Positions 11,220-22,450 of a stretch of DNA of 64,000 nt are shown here, piece by piece. The notes beneath the pieces were generated by a model. The model did not search any database, was not told the origin of the DNA, and saw only the letters and a list, made by a program, of their open reading frames with translations. The stretch lies in the NCBI GenBank assembly GCA_020226215.1, contig CM035234.1:75285135-75349134 (forward strand), in the 5' to 3' direction. The position numbers were made by a program, and so were the translations under genes. Source of the DNA: Sindora glabra. Taxonomy: Eukaryota > Streptophyta > Magnoliopsida > Fabales > Fabaceae. Position 1 is the first letter of the stretch. The number at the start of each line of letters is the position of its first letter.

Positions 11220-14200
11220 GGCTTAAGGACTTTTTTCAGACTATGATTGACATGAAACTTGATTAACTAGTTTCCACTAGCATAATTTAATCATTTTAAT
11301 TGGATAAACATATGAATTAATATTAATCATTGATATTTCATTATAGCAAGGGTGGTAAAGTCAATATACCATCTAATTGGTTCAATTCTATCAAAAAAGG
11401 GAAGGTTAAGCTTATTTATGAGTCCTAGCATAAAAGGAATAAGTCAACCTAATTAACCTTAATCAACAAAAGCATCCTTACCCTATCTACCACTTATATA
11501 CACCAAGTCCTAGCAGATAAATATATTTACATTCAAAATAACTATTTGCTACAACATCCATTAGAGAAGCTTAAAAGGTATACTTTTATTGTAGTAGTGG
11601 TGGAGGTGCCTATAAAAGGGAATTTGCAACAAAAAGTATGAAAGGATAAGCCTAGGACTTAGTGAGTAAATATATTATCTTAAACAAGCTATGAGAAATA
11701 ACTAATTCTATTTCTTACTAGATTACTCTTCTTTATGCATGATTTAACTTTTGAACATTCTTACAACAAAATATTAGTATTCACAATATTCCATGCTTAG
11801 CACAATAACATCTTTTCACATAGTAACTAATTTAAGATAGGCAAATTAATAACATTTTCAAGAATAACTAAAGTAGAAAAGCAAGTAAAGCTCTTTATAA
11901 CTCTCAATCATCCTTATCCTTTCACAAATTTGACCTTGTATTTCCAAAGTCTATCTTATCCTTTCACAAACATTTATTGGATTTGGCTTTTAAATTAAAA
12001 ATATTATTAATTTGCCCACATCACAATTCTTTCACAAATGAGAGGTTTCCAATCTATTAAGCACAAAACTCATAGGGTAACTAACCATCTCATCACATTT
12101 AAATGTATTATAACCCTTCCCCACTATGACATTAGCATCCTTTTATAATTAGGTGTATCATAATCATCTCTAGTGTAAGATCAACTGTCTGTGCCTTTAG
12201 GCATATCATAACCTATCCCTATGGTGATATCAAACTATCCAAGGTGCACCAGGGCAGTTTCTAACTAACCGCTTCCCAAAAATAAGTTTATGAAAATAAT
12301 ATTTATACAAAATATTTATATAAAAAGAAAACTTTTTAGTAAACATTTTTAATTAACATAGTTATAGTTAAAATAAATTTCATAGCCAGTTTTAACTACT
12401 CACAATCCTTGTGTGTTCCTATTACACCCTTAGATTTTCAAAATTTAATTTTCTTGTTGCTTTTTTTATTTTTAATCTCGTAATTTTGGAATTGTAGATT
12501 TTATATGGAAAAGTGAATGATAATATGCCCTCTTTAAAAACCTAATAACTTAGAATTTTATTTTTATGACAAGAATAAAAAAATACCAATATGATCTTAT
12601 TTGAAATGAAACTTGTATGTGTGGAAGAAAAATTTTGATGAATAGTTTTGAATAAATTATTAGGTGAAATAAAATTTAATGATTTGGTAAGTTTAGGAAT
12701 AAAGATTTTATGAGAATTAGATATGGACAACTAAGTAAGATAATAAAGTTTAAAGTTTTATACTATTATGAATGAATATATGAGTATAAAGGAAATTTAG
12801 AAAATATTTCCAAAAATACTCTCGATTGCTATTCCTTTTTTTTATGTCACCTTTATCTTTTTCTCCTTTCATTTCTCTCAAACCACTTAGCACTTCTTAC
12901 TTCTCCTTATCTTAAGGTAAGAAAGTATCAATTCTCCTTAAATTTTTTATCTAATTAAGATAAGAATACTATCATTATTAGGATTCCTCTTTAACTTTTT
13001 TTACTTTGATGGAGATTCAAATTATTTTGGTTCTAAAGGGAAATTAGAACCCTAACTAATGAAACTTTTAATTTTTGATGCGATTAAAGTAAAAAAGCAT
13101 TCAATTCATCTTTTAGTATTCTCCTCCGCACTAGGTGAATGACATTCTAGCTTAATCTAATAATTTTGTTAGAAATTTTTATTTTTGTCTATATTTTAAG
13201 TTTTGTTTGATTTTTATGAAGTATGATGATTTGATTGAATTTAATGTTAAAGAATGCTTGTATGAGATGTTAGATATGTGTAATAATGATTAGATGATGA
13301 TTTAGTGAGTAATAAATGGGCTAAGAGTACATTAAAAGTTAGGTGTATAGTAAATTTTTAACAAAAAAATATAGAACATTTATATCTAAATTAATTTCGG
13401 ACTCAATTTAGCATATCTAGAAGTGAAGCTTCATGCATGAACCAATTCTTGAATTAATTCTCTTTTTCCAAAATTATGATTCATACATGAATTGATTCTA
13501 GAATCGATTCATCATTTCTAGAATAAAAAATTTCACCCTGAATCACTCCTAGAAGCAATTCACACTACCTTGATTCATGTTTTAACAACTTAACTTTAAT
13601 TGATTTCTTAATGCATGCTTAACTATAAAATTGATGTATGAACATATTATTAAGGATTTTCATCTTTTTTAAACATGTATATGACTACTATATCATGATT
13701 AATGGTTTGTAAACTATTCAGGCATTAAATGTGAATAAGACAACTAAAATCCTAACTTGATGAAGTCATACAACAAAATTATGGCATTAATATGATGAAT
13801 AAATTGTGATGATCAGGTGGAAATGACGTGTGATATAATTGGGCTTATTTATGTATTAGTGAGATAAAATGAGTTATCTGAACATGCAAAGAGGCATAAA
13901 ATGATTATAAAATTTAAATATATGAATATGGTTATTGAACTATATGGATTGAAATGCCAGTTGAGGCATTTGTGCTATTATAATAAAGCAAATGAATGTA
14001 TAGAATGAGAATGATGAGTTGGGCATGAATTGTACTTTGATGTGAATTATGCCATGTTAGAGAAATGATAAATTTGTATAAGGATTTGTATGCAAGTTTG
14101 TTAGGGGATAAAGTTAACGTTGAAAGGACAAGGATGAAGTTTGTGAAAGGACAAGATTAACATAGGAGTGATAAGGAAATTTACATGTCTTCCTTTTGTT

Positions 14201-15303
14201 CTTTCATGATTTTATGGTGTTAGTGTGTGATAGTTGAATATGTGTAATTAAGAACATACATGTAATAGTTTTGCGTAATATGGTGTTAGTGTGTAATAGT
14301 TAAACATGTGCAATTAAGAACATACATGTAATAGTTTTGCAAAAAAGGACTTCTCCTTTATGAACTAAATTGATGATGAATGAAGAAAGATTAATAAATG
14401 AATAAATAATGTGCTCATGACTATGACAGAATATAATATGGGTCCATTTATATTATTCTTTTTATATATGCTATTTATTAAGGAAGTTATTTCTTTTCTT
14501 TAGTGAAAGTATGAAGGCGTAGTTGTTAATTAAAGTGGAACTTGATCATTTTAATGAACATGGATATGCATGGGTGAATTTAAAGAAATAATGGGGAAAT
14601 GAAGGAAATTACAAGAAAATTTAAAGAAAATTGATGGGTTTTGGGCTTAGGAAGTCAAGAGAGGAAGAAAAAGAACTCGTAGGTGAGATGATGAGCATTT
14701 TTCATTTTGCATGAAATAAAGCTTTTATAGTGTACTAAAGTGTGTTCTAAGCCAATTTAGGCTTGGGCTTTTCACCATTCCTTTATTTCCATTTATATTA
14801 TTTAACTTAAAACATAAATATAAATAAGGAAATGCTCCTTATTTGAATTCAAATAAAATATGAAAAAGTGAAAACTCTAAAGAATAAAAATTTAGATTTT
14901 AGGTTCTAGTTTGAAATGATTAATTTTTAAAATATTTGCATTTTCCATTTCCTTGAAAAGCCATTTAGAGATTTTCAAATATTCATTAAAAATAATTTTT
15001 TAATCTAATAATATAAAATCAATTAAGGCCAAGCTTTTTATTTTTCAAATAATATTTACTTTATATTGCTTCCTTTATATGTTCCTAAACTTAAAAAAAA
15101 AATTTAGAAAAATCTTAGATAACCTAGCTTATCTAAATAACTAGCCAAAAAAAAAAAAAAACCTTGTCAAGACACATATCTAATGGGGGAACTTAGCTAA
15201 GGCAAACCCTATTCTAGAGGATGATACATGCACCTAGCTTACCAATGAAACAAGCAAAATAGATCTACTAATTGTTACTTCATTGATTGTACATGAGAAA
15301 TCT
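11220..15303. other. AT-rich intergenic DNA, no recognised gene
   Basis: Reading frames are short and lack recognisable domains. Local features are runs of A/T, scattered near-repeats of TTCATGCATGAATTGATT type around 13420-13510 (degenerate short palindromes), and the 66-bp tandem duplication listed separately. No tRNA or other RNA gene was recognised. Confidence 0.5.
14213..14340. repeat. 66-bp tandem duplication
   Basis: The unit starting TATGGTGTTAGTGTG and ending in GTAATAGTTTTGC occurs twice in direct succession (from 14213 and from 14279) with only a handful of differences, so it is a fairly recent local duplication. Confidence 0.85.
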
Positions 15304-15859
15304 AGGGTATGTTTGAATATTTTTTTATTTTTTTTATTTTTAAAAACTATTTTTGTTCTTAAAAATTATTTTCAAATTGAAGAAAAATAAAGAATAGAGG
15401 GTGGTTGGTGTTATAAATAAGAAAGCATTTCATTTAATTATAAAATTGACATTTAAAATAAGAAAATAAATTCAAAAAATAACTAAAAGTTATTTCTAAG
15501 TTATTATGTTTAGATATATTTTTGTTTTAGTGTTTTTAAAAACTATTCTTAAAAACTATTTTTAAAATTTTTTTCTTGTTCTTAAAAATTATTTTTGGAT
15601 TAAACAACAATTAAGATTAAAGAGTAATTAATATTACAAATAAAGAAATATTTCATTTAATTACAAAATTATTATTCAAAATAAGAAAATAAATTTAGAA
15701 AAAAACTAATAATTATTTTTATTTTTTGTTCTTAAGTTATATATTTAGAGAATAATTTTAAAAATAAATTCTAAAAATAGCTTGCCAAACAGGTTTTTCT
15801 ATTTTTAGAAACAAAAAAAATGGAAAACTAATTTTAAAAATAGAAAACAAATAGACCCT
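15304..15859. mobile_element. MITE-like element with internal duplication
   Basis: The left end AGGGTATGTTTGAATATTTT and the reverse complement of the right end (AGGGTCTATTTGTTTTCTAT) form imperfect inverted repeats. The interior is non-coding, about 556 bp, and made of two similar halves (each with GTTCTTAAAAATTATTTT, then ATTTCATTTAATTA and AAAATAAGAAAATAAATT). I could not identify a reliable target duplication, so the superfamily (hAT, Mutator or Harbinger) is undecided. Confidence 0.5.
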
Positions 15860-16631
15860 TACACATTTAGAGAATGACTTTTAAAAATGAATTTTAAAAA
15901 CAAGTTGTCAAACAAGTTTTTTTGCACAAAGCATGAAAAATAAATAATAGTAACTTGGTCCTGAGCATTTACCATTATACCCACATTGATTGGACATACG
16001 ATTGCTATCCATAATGGAAAAGAACATTTACTGATTTATATAATAGATCATATAGTAGGATATAAATTAGGAGAATTTTCACCTACTCTAAACTTGTGGT
16101 GACACACCAAAAATGATAATTGATCTCATCGTTAATTTAAAAAAAATTACTAACAAAAAGTCCATTAAAAATAAAATTTTAATATTAATAAAATAATATT
16201 TATATAATATTTAATATATAATATTTAATAAATAAAATACATTTAAAATAATATAAATTAATATTATGATATATAATTCTATGTTAATATATCAAAAATA
16301 TTAAAAATATTATATAAATTTTGTTCGAAGGGGTCATGTTTTTTTTTCTGTAGCTTGACCAAATCGATACCTAGCTGGGCTTTTTTTGTTCTAATGAATC
16401 CCATGAATAAAATTTATTTGATCTGAAAAAATACTTGTTATTGAAACAAGATCAAACATAAGAAAAACTTTTATATTCCTATGAGATAAAACCACAATGA
16501 TAGAAGATCAAAATGCCATTGATTTAATGTATTCTATTTTTTTGGTTTTGTTCAATTCTTGAGTCAATCGAATTTGTTGATTGAATTGTTGTTCATATTA
16601 AAATGAATCAAAATTTATAAGGAGTTGGTCA

Positions 16632-16667
16632 ATGATGCTCGAACATGTACTTGTTTTAAGTGCCTAT
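16632..16667 (+). pseudogene. ndhE: Plastid ndhE, first 12 codons only
   Basis: The reading MMLEHVLVLSAY is the start of plastid NdhE, a subunit of the chloroplast NDH complex, preceded by a Shine-Dalgarno-like AAGGAG. Similarity stops after the twelfth codon, where trnK-intron-like sequence begins. The preceding 300 bases (16330-16630) may be the plastid spacer upstream of ndhE. It is non-functional. The call rests on my memory of the plastid gene start, so a search is needed. Confidence 0.6.
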
Positions 16668-16837
16668 TCCATGAATTAGTAACCTAAGATTCTAGACTTT
16701 TTTTAAATGAGAAAGAGATCCACCAAGGTAAAAATACTATAAATGTAAGAATTTGGTTGAGGGATTTATCAATGATTCGAGAAAATTTCTTGGATATATT
16801 CTATGATTGAATTGGTAGATACATGGAGCAATCCAAT

Positions 16838-16965
16838 CCCATTAGGGAAAGCCATGTGCAATGAAAAATGCACACACGGCTTGGGGAGGGATTTTTTTAA
16901 TTTTATTAACAAATAAATTATCTATTCCATCCGACTAGTTCCGGGTTCGAGTCTCAGGTAACCCA
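16838..16965 (+). pseudogene. trnK-UUU: Plastid trnK-UUU: 3' intron end and 3' exon
   Basis: The 3' exon of the lysine tRNA (16931-16965) reads CCGACTAGTTCCGGGTTCGA followed by GTCTCAGGTAACCCA. The normal plastid exon ends with a perfect acceptor-stem match to GGGTTGC; here two or more changes weaken it. Just upstream, GCCATGTGCAATG...CACACGGC forms the domain-V-like hairpin of the group II intron. The 5' exon and matK are missing, so no tRNA can be made. Confidence 0.85.
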
Positions 16966-17118
16966 CTAGAATTATCATCTCGAAGGAAAGTAATATATAC
17001 TAATATATACCTAACCCATTTTTTTAATGAATGATTTGAATGAATGAAATCGATGAAAAAATAGAATTTTGATAAATCTAAATGAAAATAAAATAGATGG
17101 CTATGGATATTGGTATTG

Positions 17119-17150
17119 GTTAACACTAGTATAGAAGTCATGTTATACTA
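17119..17150 (+). promoter_or_regulatory. Remnant of the plastid psbA promoter
   Basis: TTAACA (17120-17125; the plastid form is TTGACA) and TATACT (17144-17149) are the -35 and -10 boxes of the bacterial-type psbA promoter, about 90 bp upstream of the psbA start. It has no expected role in the nucleus. Confidence 0.7.
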
Positions 17151-17234
17151 TTGAATAACAAGCCCCTATTATCTAGTTATAGAGAATTCATATGCTTGGG
17201 AGTCCTTGATGATTAAATAAACCAAGATTTTACC

Positions 17235-17788
17235 ATGACTACAATTTTGGAGAGACGCGAGAGTGAAAGCCTATGGGGTCGCTTCTGTAATTAGATAACC
17301 AGCACTGAAAATTGCATTTACATCGATGGTTTGATGTTTTAATGATCCCTACCTTATTGACTGTAACTTTTATATTTATTATCGCTTTCATTGCTGCCCC
17401 TCTAGTAGATATTGATGGTATTCGTGAGCCTATTTCTGGATCTCTACTTTATGGAAACAATATAATTTCGGGTGCCATTATTTCTACTTTTGCAACTATA
17501 GGTTTGAACTTTTACCCAATATGGGAAGCAGCATCCGTTAATGAATGGTTATACGAGGATGGTCCTTATAAGTTAATTATTTTACACTCCTTACTTGGTG
17601 TACCTTGTTACATAGGTCGTGAATGGGAACTTTGTTTTCATCTGGGTATGTGCCATTGGATTATTGTTGCATATTTAGCTCTTGTTGTAGCTACTACTGC
17701 TATTTTCTTAATCTATCCAATTGGTCAAGGAAGTTTTTTTGATGGTATGCCTCTAGGAATTTCTGGTACTTTCAAACTCCAGAGATAA
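17235..17788 (+). pseudogene. psbA: Plastid psbA (photosystem II D1 protein), N-terminal half, broken
   Basis: The frame starts MTTILERRESESLWGRFCN, then meets TAG at 17292-17294 where D1 has tryptophan (TGG). A one-base deletion near codon 30 shifts the frame, after which D1 continues as RWFDVLMIPTLL through IREPISGSLLYGNNIISGAI and GREWEL to PLGISGTF. Similarity ends there, at about residue 180 of roughly 350, followed by a chance stop. Many replacements against the nearly invariant D1 sequence are of the A-to-V and P-to-S type expected from C-to-T change. It is the copy in the nuclear plastid insertion, not a working photosystem gene. Confidence 0.93.
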
Positions 17789-18033
17789 ATATTAATTTTA
17801 ATAAAACACATTTTAATGATAAAAGAAAAAGATTCGAATCCCCCCAAAATATTTAGTCAATATTAAAAAGAATAAATATTCGATCAGTCCACAAATCATA
17901 TTTTATTTTTCAATTTTTCATTGAAAGGATATCTATAGATATATTTCTATGTGTCATTAATATTCCTAGCATGAATGTCTAACTTTTTCTTGAATTAACA
18001 AAAAATTTATTAATAAATACACTCACCATAATG

Positions 18034-18500
18034 AAGCAAATGAAAAGAGAATGCTAACTAAATCAATGGATAGTTTTGATCCTATTGAAAATATTAGTGT
18101 AAGTGAAGAAGACCCGATTATAACTGATATGGATAAAAACATTCATGGTTGGAGTGATAGTAACAATTCGAGTTACAATAATGTTGATTATTTAGTCGGC
18201 ATCAGTGACATTCGTAGTCTCATATTTGATTAAACTTTTTTCATTAAGGATAGTAATAGGTACAATTATTCCATATATTTTGATATTGAAAATCAAATTT
18301 TTGATATTGACAATGATCATTCTTTTCTAAGTGAATTAAAAAGTTATTTTTATAGCTATAAGAATTCTAGTTATCTAAATAATGTCTCTAAGAGTGACGA
18401 GACTCACTATGATCATTACATGTATGATACTAAATATACTTGGAATAATCACATTAATAGTTATGTTAATAGTTATCTTCGTTCTCAAACTGGTATTTGA
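18034..18500 (+). pseudogene. accD: Plastid accD (acetyl-CoA carboxylase beta subunit), N-terminal fragment
   Basis: The frame LTKSMDSFDPIENI..., TDMDKNIHGWSDSNNSSYNN and DYLVGISDIR matches the variable N-terminal region of plastid AccD. A TAA at 18231-18233 interrupts it, and the same frame then continues with TFFIKDSN, YFDIENQIFDIDNDHSFLSE and NNHINSY to SYLRSQ, ending at TGA 18498-18500. The zinc finger and catalytic carboxyltransferase domain are missing. It is plainly a piece of the chimeric plastid insertion. Only one stop in about 150 codons suggests an insertion that is not ancient, or a slowly decaying frame. Confidence 0.88.
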
Positions 18501-18509
18501 TTAATTTGA

Positions 18510-19065
18510 GGTAAAATAGAGTCCACCTCTTTCTAGTTGGGCTAAAATAAATACTGCTAGAGTTATTAGAAGGATGAGTAAGTCTACTAATTATGGTGGG
18601 ACTATCAAAGACATAAATGGAAATTAGATCATTAGATTTGCAAAACCACCTGGACTATACACCCCATATGTTGCTAAATATTGGGGAGTAATATATGGTT
18701 TAACAATTGCATGGGATATAGGACTTAAAAAAATTTTGGTTGAATGTAATATTAAAATTTTTTTTCTTGAATATGATTCCAAGGTGCTCATTTCAGCTTT
18801 GTTAAACTCATTGAACAAGGAGAACCAATTGATTATTATTCTACATGAATTAATTTCAAGATATTAAGAAGTTGAAATTGTTCATACCTATAAAGAAGGT
18901 AATGAGTGTACTAATTGGATGGCATCTTATAATATGTCATTGTAGCTAGGATTACACTTGTTTCATAGCCCTTCTCCCTAAATTTTTATGTCATGTATTG
19001 CTAATGTGCTAGAAGTCCCTAGGATTCAAGATTTTATTATTAGTTAATTTATCTTTTCTTTTATG
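18510..19065 (+). pseudogene. L1-type LINE RNase H domain remnant
   Basis: On the plus strand, KINT near 18550 is followed by YWGVIYGLTIAWDIGLKKIL, VECN, EYDSKVL, VEIVHTYKEGNECTNWMAS and LGLHLFHSPSP. This is the order of an RNase H (RVT_3) domain and tail from plant LINE ORF2: substrate-strand acidic residues, the H-Y-x-E-x-N-x-x-x-x-W motif and the usual C-terminal tail. Several stops are present. It begins about ten bases after the accD fragment, so the plastid insertion and this remnant abut. Confidence 0.75.
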
Positions 19066-19197
19066 CCTTGGCCCTTATATGTTACTAAAAAAAAATTAGG
19101 GTGCCAAAAAGTAGTGGCAAAACTTTTAAGTTGTATGAACAAGGGCAAGGCAACATTTTTTCATGGGAAAATATCACACTTTAAGTCCTCAAAGTAG

Positions 19198-19304
19198 ACA
19201 ACTGAAATAATAAATAAGTTTTTCAATCCCTTCCACTATTTAAGCTAAATACAACTGAGATAATAAATAAGTTTTTCAATCCCTTCCACTGTTTAAGCTA
19301 AAAA
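19198..19304. repeat. 53-bp tandem duplication
   Basis: The unit ACAACTGARATAATAAATAA ... CACTRTTTAAGCTAAA occurs twice in direct succession with very few differences. Confidence 0.85.
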
Positions 19305-19309
19305 TACGC

Positions 19310-22300
19310 TAATTATTTTTTTATCGAGGTGAGATAAATAAGGAAAGAAGATTTTTTCAAATGCTTTTTGGTGTTTTTTTTCCTAACCCAAATCAACATT
19401 CTCCTCTAAGAGGGGCTTAAAGGGATAGATTATATTGCTAATGTTAGGATGAATCTTTTAACTTAAAATATTTTCCTTATGAAATATTTAAGCTCTTTGA
19501 AACTCATTGGTTTTGGCATCTTACTTATTAATTTAATTTTATCTTCATTTATCTTGATTCGTTCCTTATGTACCTTGTAACCTAAGAATTCTCTAATGAA
19601 ATCCCAAAAGCATATTTCTTGGGATTGAGTCTAAATTAGTATTTCTTAAATCTTTCAAAGAATTTCCTCAAGTTATTAGCATAGTTTTCTTTCTTTTTGA
19701 ATTTAATTACGAGATTCTCTACTTAGTCTTCAACAAAGTCATGCAACATATGATGAAATATAGTGGTTATAACCTTTTAATATGTCACCCTTATGTTTTT
19801 TAGACTAAAAGGTAAGTAATAAAATTTATCCATAAGAATTTTGAAAGTTATTTTCATGGTATCCAATAAGTGCATCAAAATTTGATTATAGCTGATAAAG
19901 TAATTTGCAAAAGAAAATCTCTTCTGATCCATTGTGAAGTCAATCAAGGCATCAATGTAAAGTAAAGGAAAGTCATCTTTCGAGCAAGCCTTGTTAAGAT
20001 CTTTAAAGCCTATGCAAACTTGAATCTACCTATTCCTTTTCTTAACTTGGATGATGTTAAATAGCCAAGTAGGGTGTTTAATGGGTTTTTATAAAATCAA
20101 CCATAAGGACCATTTCCATTTTTATTTTAATCAAAGCCTTCACATTAAGATGCAATTTCCTCAAATGTTGCTTTATTGGCTTTATTATAAGGTTTATCAC
20201 TAGATGGTGAGATATCAAGTTAAGGCTAAATTTTGACATTTCATAATAGTCCTAAGCAAAATGTAGCAAAATTATTTTAACAATGCTATCAATTGTCCTT
20301 TTCTATCATGATGAAACTATCCTAAATTAAAGTAAGCTTATCCTTCCCTTTGTCGCCAAATTAACTATTTAAAACTCTTCATTCATTGACTTTAGCATGT
20401 CTTGTAATATGGATAAGGTTTCTTTTAGTCTTTTCAACATCGAAGGCTCTTGTCCTTCAATTTTATCAGGGCTTAGGGAATGTTTAGTGTAGTATATTTC
20501 TTCCAAACCTTTTTCCTTGAAGCCTTTACCTTGTAAAAAATGATAGATTATCTTGCCTTCCACATTTTTAGAGCCCAAGATAATAGGTAGTTGAATATGT
20601 CCCACATCAATTTTAGTTTTTTTTTTTAAAAATGGGTAGTAATCATCTTTCTCTTATTTCTCATTCTTTTTTTTATGATTCTTTCCATTTTTCCTTTATC
20701 TTTTGCTTATTTTATTATAGGAGCCCCAAATGTTTACTTTATTGTATTAGTCCCATTTTAGGCTAACTTATCAAAATGAATAGCTTTGTTGAAATGCATT
20801 ACATCTTCATTGAACAGAGTCTTAGAGGCAAACAACTTAATATCGTTACCTTGAAAGTTGGCTTTAACATATTAGTGTAAAGTAAATGAGACAAAATTGT
20901 GAGCATGCAATTATAGTTGCCTCAAAAAATTATGATAACTCAATGATGCATTAATGACATAGAATTTGTTTAAAGTCTTGATAGGATTAGCTTTTAAATT
21001 GATCAACATATGCCTCACCATTTGAATAGGGGATCCTTCAAATGAGTTAAATATTACTAGGGCTTATTAGATTCATTCTTTAGGGAAGTTAATGGCTCTT
21101 AAAAAGCTATAGGAATAATGTTAACTACAGATCCATTATCTATTAAGTGCAGTAAATTTTTCCTTCATTTTGTTATTGCTTTTAAATGTAATGGCTTATT
21201 ATAACTTAAGTAAGAAACTTGCTTATTAGATTTTTTATAAATAATGGCTGAGGAATGTACTTTAGTAACTTTTTATAGATTACTACTCACAACATAACCA
21301 TTTTTATTTCTTTTTTGAGATATTTCAATTATAGTAAGAGATTCTTGATATCTTCTATCTTTACAAATTCAATAAGGTGAAAGGAGTTAGAAAAATTTAG
21401 TAATTTGATTGAAGTTTTAGCTATAAGCATATTTGCCACCTCAGTTATTAACATGTTTGTATAGTCTCAAAGTAAAAGATGATGTTTACATCATGGTTAA
21501 AAAGAGTTTAAGTGTCTATGGTTTTGATCATGGCATGGAGTTATTCTAACTTAGCTTTTTCAATATTTTTTTGTAATAATCCATAATGGCATTGGTAGGA
21601 GATTGGTGGTATTGATACGAAATGTGGTATGTTCTTTTAAGTTTTTATTAAAATGCCTTTTAGTTGTGGTGGACATCATCTTCTACCTAAGCATTAAGGA
21701 TAGCTAGAACCTTTTCTAAAGGATAAGGAAAAAGTAGATGAGGCCTATTTTTTCATTCAAATGGTTCTAATTTTGAATTTTAAGGCTTATTGTTTCCTGG
21801 TGGTAACATCTTACTATATCCTTTTCCTAGAACAAAGCCGAGTTCAAAAATGAGTTTTTTCTTGGTAGCTCTATACCGACCACTTTAGCACTTTTATCTT
21901 TTAATAACTTAGAATAACATAGTTAATGCCATAATAAAGCAAAAACTCACTCAATCCACATTAGCAATTCTTGAAAGATATGGATATCCCCATAATGCAA
22001 ATAAAGAGTGGCAAGATCCTTTATATTGGTAATGTAATTCTGTACTAGTGCAAATTTTGAAATATCTTTTTCTTAGTCTTAAGCTTAATCATTATAGTGC
22101 TACACAAAAGAAATATCATCTTCCTTTTTGCATTATTTAATTTTCCCTAAATCTATAAAATGAATATTGCCTCAGATGGTGAAGAATTTATTATGGAATA
22201 TTACAACCATATCTTTCTAAATCAGGACAAAGCCAAATTGTAATTTAAAGTACCAAGTATATGCCTTACTAAAGAGAGATTTAAAAAATTCATAAAAACA

Positions 22301-22450
22301 AAGGTCATGATCATCACCATAAAGACCCAAATAATTAACGAATTGGTGGATATGCTCCTTGGAATTATTATTTTTTTGATTAAATTTTCTAAAGAATGGT
22401 GATTGGTATCCTTAAGGATAGGGTCAAACAAATAGCTATTAAGGAAATAA
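19310..22450 (-). mobile_element. Decayed Ty3-gypsy retrotransposon (gag, protease, RT), minus strand
   Basis: Read on the minus strand from high to low coordinates: a gag-like remnant (about 22430-21400); an aspartic protease with IDNGSVVNIIP (about 21150); and reverse transcriptase with RNRxIQVCIGFKDLNKACSK, DDFPLLYIDALID, then FGIPL and LKELKYFIRKI, the connection region (about 20080-19400). The RT motif order matches plant gypsy elements of the Athila/Tat type, in which protease DNGS is followed by RT ICVDFRDLNKA. Numerous stops make it dead. RNase H, integrase and LTRs were not found. Confidence 0.75.

Larger units (their letters stand above)
16330..18500 (+). mobile_element. Nuclear plastid DNA insertion (NUPT), chimeric
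   Basis: At least three plastid loci that are far apart in a normal plastome are joined in one block and one orientation: the start of ndhE (small single-copy region), the trnK 3' part plus psbA (edge of the large single-copy region), and accD (middle of the large single-copy region). The pieces carry stops, a frameshift and many transition-type changes, so this is decayed nuclear DNA and not plastid sequence. The exact left border near 16330 and the junctions (about 16668 and 17773-18030) are estimates. Confidence 0.88.

Noticed and set aside
13420..13560. Short repeats with TGCATGAATTGATTC as a possible regulatory or centromeric array
   Set aside because: The units are few and irregular; nothing supports a specific function.
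16935..17141. Minus-strand frame across trnK and the psbA promoter
   Set aside because: It covers a plastid tRNA exon and spacer and is not a plausible gene.
17235..17788. Functional chloroplast psbA or a chloroplast contig
   Set aside because: The early stop, frameshift, missing C-terminal half and adjoining LINE show a nuclear pseudogene.
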